Shown in pieces: positions 36,246 through 46,492 of a stretch of 64,000 nucleotides of DNA. Source of the DNA: Pseudomonas khavaziana (GTDB lineage Bacteria > Pseudomonadota > Gammaproteobacteria > Pseudomonadales > Pseudomonadaceae); the NCBI RefSeq assembly GCF_019145205.1, contig NZ_JAHSTT010000003.1:248001-312000 (forward strand), in the 5' to 3' direction. How positions within the stretch are numbered: the stretch's first letter is position 1; each line of letters begins with the position of its first letter. The translations under genes and the position numbers were made by a program. The notes under the pieces are model-generated. The model saw only the letters and a program-made list of their open reading frames with translations. It was not told where the DNA came from and searched no databases.

Positions 36246-37691
36246 ATGGCTGCGAATGACACCACCCCGTTGATCGAAAGGCGCTCGATCGACTACATCC
36301 CGGAAGCGGAAAGACACGGTCGTCTATTCAGTCAGTTCACCCTGTGGATGGGCGCCAACCTGCAAATCACTGCGATTGTCACCGGGGCCCTGGCGGTGGT
36401 GCTGGGCGGTGATGTGTTCTGGTCGTTGATCGGCCTGCTGGTCGGTCAACTGATTGGCGGCGGCGTCATGGCCTTGCATGCGGCCCAAGGACCCAAGCTT
36501 GGCCTGCCGCAGATGATTTCCAGCCGGGTGCAGTTCGGCGTGTATGGCGCGGCCATCCCGATCGTGCTGGTGTGCTTGATGTATCTGGGTTTCACCGCAA
36601 CTGGCACCGTGTTGTCGGGTCAGGCGCTGGGGCAGTTGTTTGGAGTCAGCGACAGTGTCGGCATCCTGATCTTCGCCAGTGTCATCGTGCTCGTCACCGT
36701 GCTGGGTTATCGGGTGATCCATTTCATCGGTCGTGTCGCCAGCGTCATTGGCGTGATTGCCTTTGTCTACTTGTTCAGTCGCCTGATGAGCCAGACCGAC
36801 GTTGGCGCGCTCCTGCAGATCCGCCATTTCAGCTGGAGCAGTTTTCTGCTGGCCGTGTCGCTCGCGGCATCCTGGCAGATCGCCTTCGGCCCGTATGTGG
36901 CGGATTATTCGCGTTACCTGCCGAGCCAGACCTCATCGGTGAAAACCTTTCTCGCCGCTGGCGCGGGCTCGGTCACCGGTGCGCAGGTGGCGATGGTCCT
37001 CGGCGTGTTTGCCGCGGCCATGTCCAACGGGCAGTTCGCCGGTCATGAAGTGGCTTATATCGTGGGCTTGAGCGGCACGGGCGCCACCGCTGCATTGCTG
37101 TATTTCAGCATCGCGTTCGGCAAGGTCACCATCTCGACGCTGAACTCCTACGGCAGCTTCATGTGCATTGCGACCATCGTCAGCGGTTTCCGTGGTCGCC
37201 TGGAGGTCACGCGGCTGCAGCGCCTGATGTTCGTGTTGGCGATTGTTGGTACGGCCACCCTGATTGCGTTGCTCGGCCAGCACTCGTTCCTCGGTGCGTT
37301 CAAGTCTTTCATCTTGTTCCTGCTGGCGTTCTTTACCCCCTGGAGTGCGATCAATCTGGTGGATTACTACTGCATCACCCGCGAGCGCTATGACGTGCCG
37401 GCACTGGCCGACCCGAACGGCCGCTACGGGCGTTGGAACCTGCTGGGTATCAGCGTCTATGTCTTCGGCGTGCTGGTGCAACTGCCGTTCATCGCCACCA
37501 AGTTCTACACCGGACCTTTGGTGGCCACGCTGGGTGGCGTGGATATTTCCTGGATCATCGGCCTGGTACTGCCGGCGGCCCTGTATTACGTGTGTGCGAA
37601 AAAATGGCACGGCACGGTACCTGATCACCTGATCCTGCCAAAAGAGCAGGGCGCTTTACCCACAACAAGCGGGCTGGCTGCACAAGCCTGA
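36246..37691 (+). CDS. NCS1-type permease, probable urocanate transporter (HutTu)
   Basis: A 481-residue inner-membrane protein with about twelve hydrophobic helices, similar to purine-cytosine permeases (QFTLWMGANLQI, PQMISSRVQFG, WQIAFGPYVADYSRYLP). In P. fluorescens hut loci the gene at this position encodes the urocanate transporter; the assignment here comes from family and position. ATG 36246 is chosen: earlier in-frame starts lie within the REPIN. It follows hutU by 130 bases. Confidence 0.88.
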   Translation: MAANDTTPLIERRSIDYIPEAERHGRLFSQFTLWMGANLQITAIVTGALAVVLGGDVFWSLIGLLVGQLIGGGVMALHAAQGPKLGLPQMISSRVQFGVYGAAIPIVLVCLMYLGFTATGTVLSGQALGQLFGVSDSVGILIFASVIVLVTVLGYRVIHFIGRVASVIGVIAFVYLFSRLMSQTDVGALLQIRHFSWSSFLLAVSLAASWQIAFGPYVADYSRYLPSQTSSVKTFLAAGAGSVTGAQVAMVLGVFAAAMSNGQFAGHEVAYIVGLSGTGATAALLYFSIAFGKVTISTLNSYGSFMCIATIVSGFRGRLEVTRLQRLMFVLAIVGTATLIALLGQHSFLGAFKSFILFLLAFFTPWSAINLVDYYCITRERYDVPALADPNGRYGRWNLLGISVYVFGVLVQLPFIATKFYTGPLVATLGGVDISWIIGLVLPAALYYVCAKKWHGTVPDHLILPKEQGALPTTSGLAAQA

Positions 37692-37760
37692 TGGGACGTG
37701 GACAGGGCAGGACGCCTACTGACTGCCGTAATCCATTTCATGATTGGGAGCGTCACAACA

Positions 37761-38726
37761 ATGACTATGAATAAGACCTTGCTGGCTACCTTGTTCTCAG
37801 TGGGCTTGCTGACAAGCGCCGGCGCCCAGGCGGCCGGCTGGTGCGAATCCGGCAAACCGGTGAAATTCGCTGGCCTGAACTGGGAAAGCGGCATGTTGCT
37901 CACCGACATCCTGCAAACCGTGCTGGAAAAAGGCTACGACTGCAAAACCGACAGCCTGCCGGGCAACTCCATCACCATGGAAAACGCCCTGGGCAGCAAT
38001 GACATCCAGGTATTCGCCGAGGAGTGGGTAGGCCGCAGTGAAGTCTGGAACAAGGCCGAAAAGGCCGGCAAGGTCGTCGGCGTCGGTGCCCCGGTGGTCG
38101 GCGCGGTGGAAGGTTGGTACGTGCCGCGTTATGTGATCGAAGGCGACGCCAAGCGCAAGCTGGAAGCCAAGGCCCCGGACCTGAAACGCATCGCCGACCT
38201 GGCCAAATACGCCTCGGTGTTCAAGGACCAGGAAGAACCCTCCAAGGGCCGTTTCTACAACTGCCCGGCCGGCTGGACCTGTGAGCTGGACAACAGCGAA
38301 ATGCTCAAGAGCTACGGCCTGGAAAGCACCTACACCAACTTCCGCCCAGGCACCGGCCCGGCGCTGGATGCGGCGGTGCTGTCGAGCTACAAGCGCGGCG
38401 AGCCGATCCTCTTCTACTACTGGTCGCCGACGCCGCTGATGGGCCAGGTGGATTTGGTCAAGCTGGAAGAAAAGCCCGGCGTGGATAAGAGCGTGCACAT
38501 CAAGGTCGGCCTGTCCAAGACCTTCCACGAGCAAGCCCCGGAACTGGTGGCCGTGCTGGAAAAGGTCAACCTGCCCATCGACCTGCTGAACCAGAACCTC
38601 GGGCGCATGGCCAAGGAGCGCATTGAGTCGCCAAAACTGGCGAAAATTTTCCTCAAGGAACATCCTGAAGTCTGGCACGCCTGGGTGAGCGACGACGCAG
38701 CCAAGAAAATCGAAGCGGCCTTGTAG
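37761..38726 (+). CDS. hutX: ABC transporter substrate-binding protein HutX
   Basis: A 321-residue periplasmic protein of the glycine betaine/proline (OpuAC) type, with a signal peptide (MTMNKTLLATLFSVGLLTSAGAQA, in part). Motifs include FAGLNWESGMLLTDILQ and the C-terminal WHAWVSDD. With hutW and hutV it forms a ProU-like importer, probably for histidine. GGAG at 37747-37750 supports ATG 37761. Confidence 0.9.
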   Translation: MTMNKTLLATLFSVGLLTSAGAQAAGWCESGKPVKFAGLNWESGMLLTDILQTVLEKGYDCKTDSLPGNSITMENALGSNDIQVFAEEWVGRSEVWNKAEKAGKVVGVGAPVVGAVEGWYVPRYVIEGDAKRKLEAKAPDLKRIADLAKYASVFKDQEEPSKGRFYNCPAGWTCELDNSEMLKSYGLESTYTNFRPGTGPALDAAVLSSYKRGEPILFYYWSPTPLMGQVDLVKLEEKPGVDKSVHIKVGLSKTFHEQAPELVAVLEKVNLPIDLLNQNLGRMAKERIESPKLAKIFLKEHPEVWHAWVSDDAAKKIEAAL

Positions 38727-38797
38727 GTCAAGTGTGCACGGCTACCCTCAGGGGTGGCCGGGCGGCTGGCCACAACCCACTGGATCGAGAGCACGAT

Positions 38798-39649
38798 ATG
38801 TTTCCTGAGAGTTTTACGTTTTCCATCGCCGACTGGGTCAACGGTTGGGTGGACTCGCTGGTCACCAACTACGGCGATGTGTTCCGGCACATCTCCGACA
38901 CCCTGCTATGGGCCATCGTCAACCTGGAAGGCCTGCTGCGCATGGCGCCCTGGTGGCTGATGCTGGCCATCGTCGGCGGCATTGCCTGGCACGCCACGCG
39001 CAAGCTGGTAACCACGGCGGTGATCGTCGGTTTGCTGTTCCTGGTGGGCGCCGTTGGCCTGTGGGACAAGTTGATGCAAACCCTGGCACTGATGATGGTC
39101 GCCACGGTGATCTCGGTGCTGATCGGCATTCCCCTGGGCATCCTGTCGGCGCGCAGCAATCGCCTGCGTTCGGTGCTGATGCCACTGCTCGACATCATGC
39201 AGACCATGCCCAGCTTCGTGTACCTGATCCCGGTGCTGATGCTGTTCGGCCTGGGCAAGGTCCCGGCGATCTTCGCCACGGTGATCTACGCCGCGCCGCC
39301 ACTGATCCGCCTGACGGACCTGGGCATTCGCCAGGTCGATGGCGAAGTCATGGAAGCCATCAACGCCTTCGGCGCCAACCGCTGGCAGCAACTGTTCGGC
39401 GTGCAACTGCCGCTGGCGTTGCCGAGCATCATGGCTGGGATAAATCAGACCACCATGATGGCGCTGTCGATGGTGGTGATCGCCTCGATGATCGGCGCCC
39501 GTGGCTTGGGTGAGGACGTGCTTGTCGGCATCCAGACGCTCAACGTTGGCCGTGGCCTGGAAGCCGGGCTGGCGATCGTGATTCTCGCAGTGGTCATCGA
39601 CCGCATCACCCAGGCCTATGGTCGTCCACGGCATGAGGCGAGCAAATGA
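38798..39649 (+). CDS. hutW: ABC transporter permease HutW
   Basis: A 283-residue inner-membrane permease of the ProW type, with an N-terminal soluble segment (about 1-50), six or so hydrophobic helices and the ATPase-contacting EAA loop near [23 protein letters not shown] 38798 is used because earlier in-frame starts fall in non-coding sequence before a conserved N-terminus. It overlaps hutV by 4 bases (ATGA). Confidence 0.9.
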   Translation: MFPESFTFSIADWVNGWVDSLVTNYGDVFRHISDTLLWAIVNLEGLLRMAPWWLMLAIVGGIAWHATRKLVTTAVIVGLLFLVGAVGLWDKLMQTLALMMVATVISVLIGIPLGILSARSNRLRSVLMPLLDIMQTMPSFVYLIPVLMLFGLGKVPAIFATVIYAAPPLIRLTDLGIRQVDGEVMEAINAFGANRWQQLFGVQLPLALPSIMAGINQTTMMALSMVVIASMIGARGLGEDVLVGIQTLNVGRGLEAGLAIVILAVVIDRITQAYGRPRHEASK

Positions 39650-40470
39650 CTACTGTCAGCAAAATCGAAGTAAAGAACGTTTTCAAGATATTCGGCGCGC
39701 GTTCCAAGGATGCCCTGGCCATGATCGGCCAAGGCAAGACCAAGGACCAGGTATTGGCCGAGACCGGCTGCGTGGTTGGCGTGAATGACCTGTCGCTGAG
39801 CATCGGCACTGGTGAGATCTTCGTGATCATGGGCCTGTCGGGTTCCGGCAAGTCCACCCTGGTACGCCACTTCAATCGCCTGATCGACCCCACCAGCGGC
39901 GCGATCCTGGTAGACGGCGAAGACATCCTGCAACTGGACATGGAAGCCCTGCGCCAATTCCGCCGACACAAGATCAGCATGGTGTTCCAGAGCTTCGGCC
40001 TGTTGCCCCACAAGAGCGTGCTCGACAACGTTGCCTACGGCCTGAAAGTACGTGGCGAAACCAAGCAGGTGTGTGCCGAGCGCGCCCTGCACTGGATCGA
40101 AACCGTGGGCCTCAAGGGCTATGAAAACAAATACCCGCACCAGCTTTCCGGCGGCATGCGCCAGCGTGTGGGCCTGGCCCGCGCCCTGGCGGCCGACACC
40201 GACATCATCCTGATGGACGAGGCCTTCAGCGCCCTCGACCCGCTGATCCGCGCCGAGATGCAGGACCAGCTGCTCGAGCTGCAAAAGACCCTGCACAAGA
40301 CCATCGTGTTTATCACTCACGACCTCGACGAGGCCGTGCGCATCGGCAACCGCATTGCGATTCTCAAGGACGGCAAGCTGATCCAGGTCGGCACACCGCG
40401 GGAGATCCTGCATTCGCCGGCGGATGAGTATGTGGATCGGTTTGTTCAGCGACGGGCGGCGGTGGTCTGA
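39646..40470 (+). CDS. hutV: ABC transporter ATP-binding protein HutV
   Basis: A 274-residue ATPase of the ProV type, lacking the C-terminal CBS domains seen in longer ProV proteins. Walker A is GLSGSGKST, the signature [15 protein letters not shown] and Walker [13 protein letters not shown], with the switch histidine in FITHDLDEA. Coupled to hutW by overlap. It powers the HutXWV importer. Confidence 0.93.
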   Translation: MTTVSKIEVKNVFKIFGARSKDALAMIGQGKTKDQVLAETGCVVGVNDLSLSIGTGEIFVIMGLSGSGKSTLVRHFNRLIDPTSGAILVDGEDILQLDMEALRQFRRHKISMVFQSFGLLPHKSVLDNVAYGLKVRGETKQVCAERALHWIETVGLKGYENKYPHQLSGGMRQRVGLARALAADTDIILMDEAFSALDPLIRAEMQDQLLELQKTLHKTIVFITHDLDEAVRIGNRIAILKDGKLIQVGTPREILHSPADEYVDRFVQRRAAVV

Positions 40471-40500
40471 GCCGGGCTTTGTGGTGAGGCTGCTGGCTCC

Positions 40501-40572
40501 ATCGGGAGCAAGCCCCCTCCCACATTTTGAACTGTGAACACCTTTAAAGGTGGGAGGGGGCTTGCCCCCGAT
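40501..40572. repeat. Inside-out REP pair, GGGGGCTTGCTCCC class
   Basis: Here ATCGGGAGCAAGCCCCCTCC comes first and GTGGGAGGGGGCTTGCCCCC second, the reverse of the usual order, with only about 20 bases between arms. It lies between hutV and the hutH-like gene. Confidence 0.88.
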
Positions 40573-40607
40573 TGGGCCGGTAAGGCTGCACAAGAATTAA
40601 AGAAGGT

Positions 40608-42122
40608 ATGAAGATGCCCCAGGCAACAACAATCATCATCGCCGACGCGCCGATGCGCTGGCAGGACGTGGCCGCCGTGGCTCGTCATGGCGCCGTGCTC
40701 GAGCTCTCGGGCCAGGCCTGGGCGCGCATCGACAACGCCCAGGCCATCGTGCAACGCATCGTCGCCAGCGGCGAGCGCGCCTATGGCGTCAACACCGGCC
40801 TGGGCGCCTTGTGCAACGTGTCGCTCAAGGGCGAGCAATTGAGCCAGCTGTCGCGCAATACACTGTTGAGCCACGCTTGTGGCGTCGGCCCGGTGCTCAG
40901 CGACGAGCAGACCCGCGCGATCATCTGCGCGGCGATCGTCAACTACAGCCACGGCAAGTCCGGCCTGCACCCACAGGTGGTGCACTCGTTGCTGGCGCTG
41001 CTCAATCACGGCATCACCCCACAAGTGCCGTCCCAGGGCTCGGTGGGTTACCTGACCCACATGGCCCATGTCGGCGTGGCCTTGCTCGGCGTCGGCAACG
41101 TGAGCTATCGCGGCCAGGTGGTCACGGCGCAACACGCTTTGCAGGCTGAAGGCTTGCAACCCGTGGTGCTCGGCGCCAAGGACGGCCTGTGCCTGGTCAA
41201 CGGCACGCCGTGCATGACCGGCCTGAGCTGTTTGGCCCTGGCCGATGCCCACCATTTGTTGCAATGGGCCGATGTGATCGGTGCCATGAGCTTCGAAGCC
41301 CAGCGCGGCCAGATCGACGCCTTTGACGCAGAAATCATCGCCCTCAAGCCGCACCCGGGCATGCAGCAGGTCGGCAGCAACCTGCGCGCCTTGCTCGACG
41401 GCAGCGAAGTCATCGCCAGCAATAAAGGTATTCGCACCCAGGACGCCCTGAGCATTCGTTCGATCCCGCAGATCCACGGCGCGGCTCGCGATCAGCTTGA
41501 GCACGCCACCCGCCAGGTCGAGACTGAGCTCAACAGCGCCACGGACAACCCACTGCTGCTTGGCACCCCGGATAACTACCGCGTGGTATCCCAGGCCAAC
41601 CCGCACGGCCAGTCCGTAGCGCTGGCGGCGGACATGCTGGCGATTGCCATGGCCGAAATCGGCTCGGTGGCCGAACGTCGCCTGGACCGCCTGATCAACC
41701 CGCACGTCAGCGGCTTGCCGGCGTTCCTGGTCAGCAACCCCGGGGTCAACTCCGGAATGATGATCGTGCAGTACGTCGCCGCATCCTTGTGCGGGCAGAA
41801 CCGTCAACTGGCGCAACCGGCGGTGCTCGACAACTTCGTCACCTCGGGCCTGCAGGAAGACCACTTGAGCATGGGCACCAACGCCGCGCTCAAGCTGCAC
41901 CAGGTGCTGGTCAACGTCACCCAGATCCTCGCCATCGAGTATTTGCTGGCCGCCCAGGCGTTCGAATTCCTCAAGGACCAGCGCTTCGGCGTGGGCACCG
42001 ACCACGCCTGGCGCTTGCTGCGCGAAGTGGTCCCCGCTTACGAGCAGGACCGTTGGCTGGCGCCGGATATTGCCGCCGCTGCCCAGTTGCTTAAAGACAC
42101 TGCGTTACCGAATTTGCACTGA
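40608..42122 (+). CDS. HAL/PAL-family protein lacking the MIO tripeptide (HutH1)
   Basis: A 504-residue homologue of histidine ammonia-lyase. The conserved YGVNTGLG, HACGVG, LVNGTP and QEDHLSMG motifs are present, but the catalytic loop reads GSVGYLTHMAHVG (from residue 144), where active enzymes have [15 protein letters not shown]. The Ala-Ser-Gly that cyclises to the MIO cofactor is missing exactly, with no gap in the rest of the fold. The later motif QDPYSLR is QDALSIR, so the catalytic tyrosine is lost too. It is therefore unlikely to deaminate histidine. It lies 32 bases upstream of the normal hutH and is in the hut operon. Start ATG 40608 or 40614. Confidence 0.9.
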   Translation: MKMPQATTIIIADAPMRWQDVAAVARHGAVLELSGQAWARIDNAQAIVQRIVASGERAYGVNTGLGALCNVSLKGEQLSQLSRNTLLSHACGVGPVLSDEQTRAIICAAIVNYSHGKSGLHPQVVHSLLALLNHGITPQVPSQGSVGYLTHMAHVGVALLGVGNVSYRGQVVTAQHALQAEGLQPVVLGAKDGLCLVNGTPCMTGLSCLALADAHHLLQWADVIGAMSFEAQRGQIDAFDAEIIALKPHPGMQQVGSNLRALLDGSEVIASNKGIRTQDALSIRSIPQIHGAARDQLEHATRQVETELNSATDNPLLLGTPDNYRVVSQANPHGQSVALAADMLAIAMAEIGSVAERRLDRLINPHVSGLPAFLVSNPGVNSGMMIVQYVAASLCGQNRQLAQPAVLDNFVTSGLQEDHLSMGTNAALKLHQVLVNVTQILAIEYLLAAQAFEFLKDQRFGVGTDHAWRLLREVVPAYEQDRWLAPDIAAAAQLLKDTALPNLH

Positions 42123-42154
42123 ACACTCAAGAATAATTCACAAGGAGAACGAAT

Positions 42155-43687
42155 GTGACTGCGCTAAACCTGATTCCAGGCCAACTGACCCTCGCCCAAC
42201 TGCGGGCCATCTACCAGCAGCCGGTAACCCTCAGCCTGGATGACAGCGCCTCGGCCCAGATTGAAGCCAGCGTCGCCTGTGTGGAGCAGATTCTCGCCGA
42301 GAACCGCACCGCCTACGGCATCAACACCGGTTTCGGCCTGCTCGCCTCTACCCGCATCGCCAGCGAAGACCTGGAAAACCTCCAGCGTTCCCTGGTGCTG
42401 TCCCACGCTGCAGGCGTCGGTGAGCCGATCAGCGATGCGCTGGTGCGGCTGGTCATGGTGCTCAAGGTCAACAGCCTCAGCCGCGGGTTCTCCGGGATCC
42501 GTCGCCAGGTGATCGACGCGCTGATCGCGCTGATCAATGCCGAGGTGTATCCGCACATTCCATTGAAAGGTTCGGTCGGCGCCTCTGGTGACCTGGCGCC
42601 ATTGGCCCATATGTCCCTGGTGCTGCTGGGCGAAGGCAAGGCGCGCCACAAGGGTCAATGGCTGGAAGCCACCGAAGCGCTGAAAGTTGCCGGCCTCACG
42701 CCGCTGACCCTGGCCGCCAAAGAAGGCCTGGCCCTGCTCAATGGCACCCAGGTATCCACCGCTTATGCATTGCGCGGCCTGTTCGAAGGTGAAGACCTGT
42801 TCGCCGGCGCGCTCACCTGCGGCGGCCTCACCGTAGAGGCCGTACTGGGTTCGCGCTCGCCGTTCGATGCGCGTATTCATGCGGCGCGTGGCCAGCGTGG
42901 ACAGATCGATTCGGCTGCGGCCTATCGTGACCTGTTGGGCGAAAGCAGCCAGGTGTCGCAGTCGCACCAGAACTGCGACAAGGTGCAAGACCCGTACTCC
43001 CTGCGTTGCCAGCCACAGGTCATGGGCGCCTGCCTGACTCAGTTCCGCCAGGCCGCCGAAGTGCTGGTGGTCGAAGCCAACGCGGTATCGGATAACCCGC
43101 TGGTATTTGCCGCCGAAGGCGACGTAATTTCCGGCGGTAACTTCCACGCCGAACCGGTGGCCATGGCCGCTGACAACATGGCCTTGGCCATCGCCGAAAT
43201 AGGCTCCCTGAGCGAGCGGCGCATCTCGCTGATGATGGACAAGCACATGTCGCAACTGCCGCCGTTCCTGGTAGGCAATGGTGGGGTGAACTCCGGTTTC
43301 ATGATTGCCCAGGTCACTGCCGCTGCACTCGCCAGCGAGAACAAGGCACTGGCCCATCCCCATAGCGTCGACAGCCTGCCGACCTCGGCGAACCAGGAAG
43401 ACCACGTGTCCATGGCCCCGGCTGCGGGCAAGCGCCTGTGGGAAATGGCCGAGAACACCCGTGGCATTCTCGCGGTGGAATGGCTTGCAGCCTGCCAGGG
43501 CCTGGATTTGCGCGACGGCCTGAAGACCTCGCCTGCACTTGAAAAAGCCCGCGGCATCCTGCGCGATAAGGTGGCGTTCTATGACAAGGATCGCTTCTTC
43601 GCCCCGGACATCAACGCCGCCAGCGAACTGCTCGCCACCCGTTGCCTGAATGAGCTGGTACCGGCCAAGTTGCTGCCAAGCTTGTAA
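42155..43687 (+). CDS. hutH: Histidine ammonia-lyase HutH (HutH2)
   Basis: Removes ammonia from L-histidine to give urocanate, the first step of the pathway. The 510-residue protein has the complete MIO motif [12 protein letters not shown] with Ala143-Ser144-Gly145, the tyrosine in YGINTGFG, and intact QDPYSLR and QEDHVSM motifs. The start is GTG 42155, with AAGGAG 7 bases upstream. An ATG two bases earlier (42153) is in another frame and is followed at once by TGA. Confidence 0.97.
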   Translation: MTALNLIPGQLTLAQLRAIYQQPVTLSLDDSASAQIEASVACVEQILAENRTAYGINTGFGLLASTRIASEDLENLQRSLVLSHAAGVGEPISDALVRLVMVLKVNSLSRGFSGIRRQVIDALIALINAEVYPHIPLKGSVGASGDLAPLAHMSLVLLGEGKARHKGQWLEATEALKVAGLTPLTLAAKEGLALLNGTQVSTAYALRGLFEGEDLFAGALTCGGLTVEAVLGSRSPFDARIHAARGQRGQIDSAAAYRDLLGESSQVSQSHQNCDKVQDPYSLRCQPQVMGACLTQFRQAAEVLVVEANAVSDNPLVFAAEGDVISGGNFHAEPVAMAADNMALAIAEIGSLSERRISLMMDKHMSQLPPFLVGNGGVNSGFMIAQVTAAALASENKALAHPHSVDSLPTSANQEDHVSMAPAAGKRLWEMAENTRGILAVEWLAACQGLDLRDGLKTSPALEKARGILRDKVAFYDKDRFFAPDINAASELLATRCLNELVPAKLLPSL

Positions 43688-43704
43688 GCACGACGCCGCC
43701 TTCA

Positions 43705-43806
43705 CGTTAGGAGCGAGCTTGCTCGCGAAAATCGCCAACGATTACGCGGTAAACCTGACATCCATCAGCGCTCTCAGGTTTTTCGCGAGCAAGCTCGCTC
43801 CTACAG
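43705..43806. repeat. REPIN, GAGCGAGCTTGCTCGC class, within the hut operon
   Basis: Inverted arms from 43705 to 43806; the left end is slightly changed (CGTTAGGAG instead of CTGTAGGAG). It separates hutH from the histidine permease gene. Confidence 0.9.
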
Positions 43807-43850
43807 GTGAGGTCGCGTTTTTCTCAGGATAAGAATAATAGGGACGAGAA

Positions 43851-45260
43851 ATGCACCAGCCAGAAAAAGGTTTGAAACGCGGGCTCAACGCCCGACATAT
43901 TCGCTTCATGGCACTCGGTTCCGCGATCGGCACCGGGCTGTTCTATGGTTCGGCCTCGGCCATCCAGATGGCCGGCCCTGCCGTGCTGCTGGCCTACCTG
44001 ATCGGCGGCGCCGCCGTGTTCATGGTGATGCGCGCCCTCGGTGAAATGGCTGTGCACAATCCGGTATCCGGCTCCTTCGGCCAGTACGCCAGCACCTACC
44101 TGGGGCCAATGGCCGGGTTTATCCTCGGCTGGACCTATGCGTTTGAAATGATCATCGTCTGCCTGGCCGACGTCACCGCCTTCGGCATCTACATGGGCTT
44201 CTGGTTTCCCGAGGTCGCCCGTTGGGTCTGGGTGCTGGGCATCGTGTTTTTGATCGGCGGCCTGAACCTGTGCAACGTCAAGGTTTTTGGCGAGATGGAG
44301 TTCTGGCTGTCGTTGCTCAAGGTTGGCGCCATCGTGGCGATGATCCTTGGCGGGTTCGGCATCATGCTGTTCGGCATTCACTCGGCGGGTGAAACCCAGG
44401 CCAGTGGCTTGAGCAACCTGTGGGCCCACGGCGGCTTCATGCCCAACGGCATCGGCGGGCTGATTGCCTCGTTTGCGGTAGTGATGTTTGCCTTTGGCGG
44501 GATCGAAATCATCGGCATCACGGCCGGCGAAGCCAAGGACCCGCAGCGGGTGATCCCCAAGGCGATCAACGCGGTGCCGCTGCGTATCCTGTTGTTCTAC
44601 GTGCTGACCCTGTTCGTGTTGATGGCGATCTACCCATGGCCGCAGATCGGCAGCCAGGGCAGCCCGTTCGTGCAGATCTTCAGCAACCTGGGAATAGGCT
44701 CGGCGGCGACCATTCTCAATATTGTGGTGATCTCGGCGGCCGTGTCGGCGATCAACAGCGACATCTTCGGCGCCGGCCGCATGATGTACGGTCTGGCCCA
44801 GCAAGGTCAGGCGCCCAAGGGATTCGCGCAATTGTCCAAACAGGGCGTGCCGTGGATGACCGTGGTGGTGATGGGGGCCGCGTTGCTCGGCGGCGTGGTG
44901 CTCAACTACCTGATCCCGGAAAACGTGTTCCTGCTGATCGCGTCGATTGCCACCTTCGCCACTGTGTGGGTATGGCTGATGATCCTGTTTACCCAGGTCG
45001 CCATGCGTCGCTCCATGACCAAGGAGCAGGTCGCCGAACTGAAATTCCCGGTGCCGTTCTGGCCCTATGCGCCGGCAGCAGCCATTGTGTTCATGCTGTT
45101 TGTATTTGGTGTGCTCGGTTACTTCCCGGACACCCAGGCCGCCTTGATGGTCGGCGCTGTATGGATTGTGCTGCTGATCGTCGCGTACCTGCTGTGGGTC
45201 AAGCCCGCCGCCGGGCAAGGGGCCAAGGTCCATTACGAACAGGCTTTGTCTCATCGATAA
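43851..45260 (+). CDS. hutT: Amino-acid permease, probable histidine transporter HutTh
   Basis: A 469-residue inner-membrane transporter of the AAT family (APC superfamily) with about twelve helices. The conserved start [21 protein letters not shown] and the region [21 protein letters not shown] are plain. Position between hutH and hutI supports histidine as the substrate. It ends 15 bases before hutI. Confidence 0.93.
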   Translation: MHQPEKGLKRGLNARHIRFMALGSAIGTGLFYGSASAIQMAGPAVLLAYLIGGAAVFMVMRALGEMAVHNPVSGSFGQYASTYLGPMAGFILGWTYAFEMIIVCLADVTAFGIYMGFWFPEVARWVWVLGIVFLIGGLNLCNVKVFGEMEFWLSLLKVGAIVAMILGGFGIMLFGIHSAGETQASGLSNLWAHGGFMPNGIGGLIASFAVVMFAFGGIEIIGITAGEAKDPQRVIPKAINAVPLRILLFYVLTLFVLMAIYPWPQIGSQGSPFVQIFSNLGIGSAATILNIVVISAAVSAINSDIFGAGRMMYGLAQQGQAPKGFAQLSKQGVPWMTVVVMGAALLGGVVLNYLIPENVFLLIASIATFATVWVWLMILFTQVAMRRSMTKEQVAELKFPVPFWPYAPAAAIVFMLFVFGVLGYFPDTQAALMVGAVWIVLLIVAYLLWVKPAAGQGAKVHYEQALSHR

Positions 45261-45275
45261 CTTAGGGAGGCGTTG

Positions 45276-46481
45276 ATGAAAACCCTTTGGCAACACTGCC
45301 ACGTCGCAACCATGGCTCAGGGCAGATACTCGATTATCGAGGATGCCGCCATGGTGACTGCGGGCTCGCTGATCGAGTGGATCGGCCCGCGCAGCCAGGC
45401 ACCCACGGGCGATTACGCCCAGGTGCATGACCTGCAAGGCGCGTGGGTCACCCCCGGGCTGATCGACTGCCACACTCACACCGTGTTTGGCGGCAATCGC
45501 AGCGGCGAATTCGAGCAGCGCCTTGAGGGCGTCAGCTACGCCGACATCGCGGCCAAGGGCGGCGGTATCGCCAGCACCGTGCGTGCCACCCGCGCTGCCA
45601 CGGAAGATGAACTATTTGCCAGCGCTGAAAAGCGCCTGCGCAGTCTGTTGCGTGACGGCGTGACCACGGTGGAGATCAAATCCGGCTACGGCCTGGACTT
45701 GGCCAACGAACGCAAGATGCTGCGCGTGGCCCGGCGCCTGGGCGAAGCGCTGCCAGTCAGTGTGCGCGCCACGTGCCTGGCCGCCCACGCTTTGCCGCCG
45801 GAATACAAGGACCGCGCCGACGCCTACATCGAGCATATCTGCACCGAGATGCTGCCGGCCCTGGCGGCAGAAGGGTTGGTGGATGCGGTGGATGCCTTCT
45901 GCGAATACCTGGCGTTTTCCCCCGAGCAGGTTGAGCGCGTATTTAAAGTAGCCCAGCAACTCGGCCTGCCGGTGAAGCTGCACGCCGAGCAACTCTCGTC
46001 CCTGCATGGCTCGAGCCTGGCGGCGCGTTACCAGGCGCTGTCGGCAGACCACTTGGAGTTCATGACCGAAGACGACGCCATCGCCATGGCCGCTGCCGGC
46101 ACCGTCGCCGTCTTGCTGCCGGGTGCATTTTACTTTCTGCGTGAAACCCAGTTGCCGCCGATGGAGGCCCTGCGCAAGCACGGGGTAAAGATCGCCATCG
46201 CCAGCGATCTCAACCCTGGCACCTCGCCGGCGTTGTCGGTGCGCCTGATGCTGAACATGGCCTGCACCCTGTTTCGCATGACCCCGGAAGAAGCCCTGGC
46301 TGGCGCCACGCAACACGCGGCTACCGCATTGGGCATGGGCGACACCCATGGTTCCCTGGAAGTGGGCAAAGTTGCGGATTTTGTCGCCTGGCAGATCGAT
46401 CGCCCCGCCGACCTGGCCTACTGGCTGGGCGGCGAGCTGGATAAACGCGTCGTGCGCCATGGCGTCGATGTCACTGTTTAA
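45276..46481 (+). CDS. hutI: Imidazolonepropionase HutI
   Basis: Hydrolyses 4-imidazolone-5-propionate to N-formiminoglutamate. The 401-residue amidohydrolase has the metal motif [18 protein letters not shown], the HAEQLS region and the aspartate in [17 protein letters not shown] lies 5 bases before ATG 45276; the TTG directly before it is not needed. HutG follows 11 bases later. Confidence 0.97.
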   Translation: MKTLWQHCHVATMAQGRYSIIEDAAMVTAGSLIEWIGPRSQAPTGDYAQVHDLQGAWVTPGLIDCHTHTVFGGNRSGEFEQRLEGVSYADIAAKGGGIASTVRATRAATEDELFASAEKRLRSLLRDGVTTVEIKSGYGLDLANERKMLRVARRLGEALPVSVRATCLAAHALPPEYKDRADAYIEHICTEMLPALAAEGLVDAVDAFCEYLAFSPEQVERVFKVAQQLGLPVKLHAEQLSSLHGSSLAARYQALSADHLEFMTEDDAIAMAAAGTVAVLLPGAFYFLRETQLPPMEALRKHGVKIAIASDLNPGTSPALSVRLMLNMACTLFRMTPEEALAGATQHAATALGMGDTHGSLEVGKVADFVAWQIDRPADLAYWLGGELDKRVVRHGVDVTV

Positions 46482-46492
46482 GGAGAAGCGTT

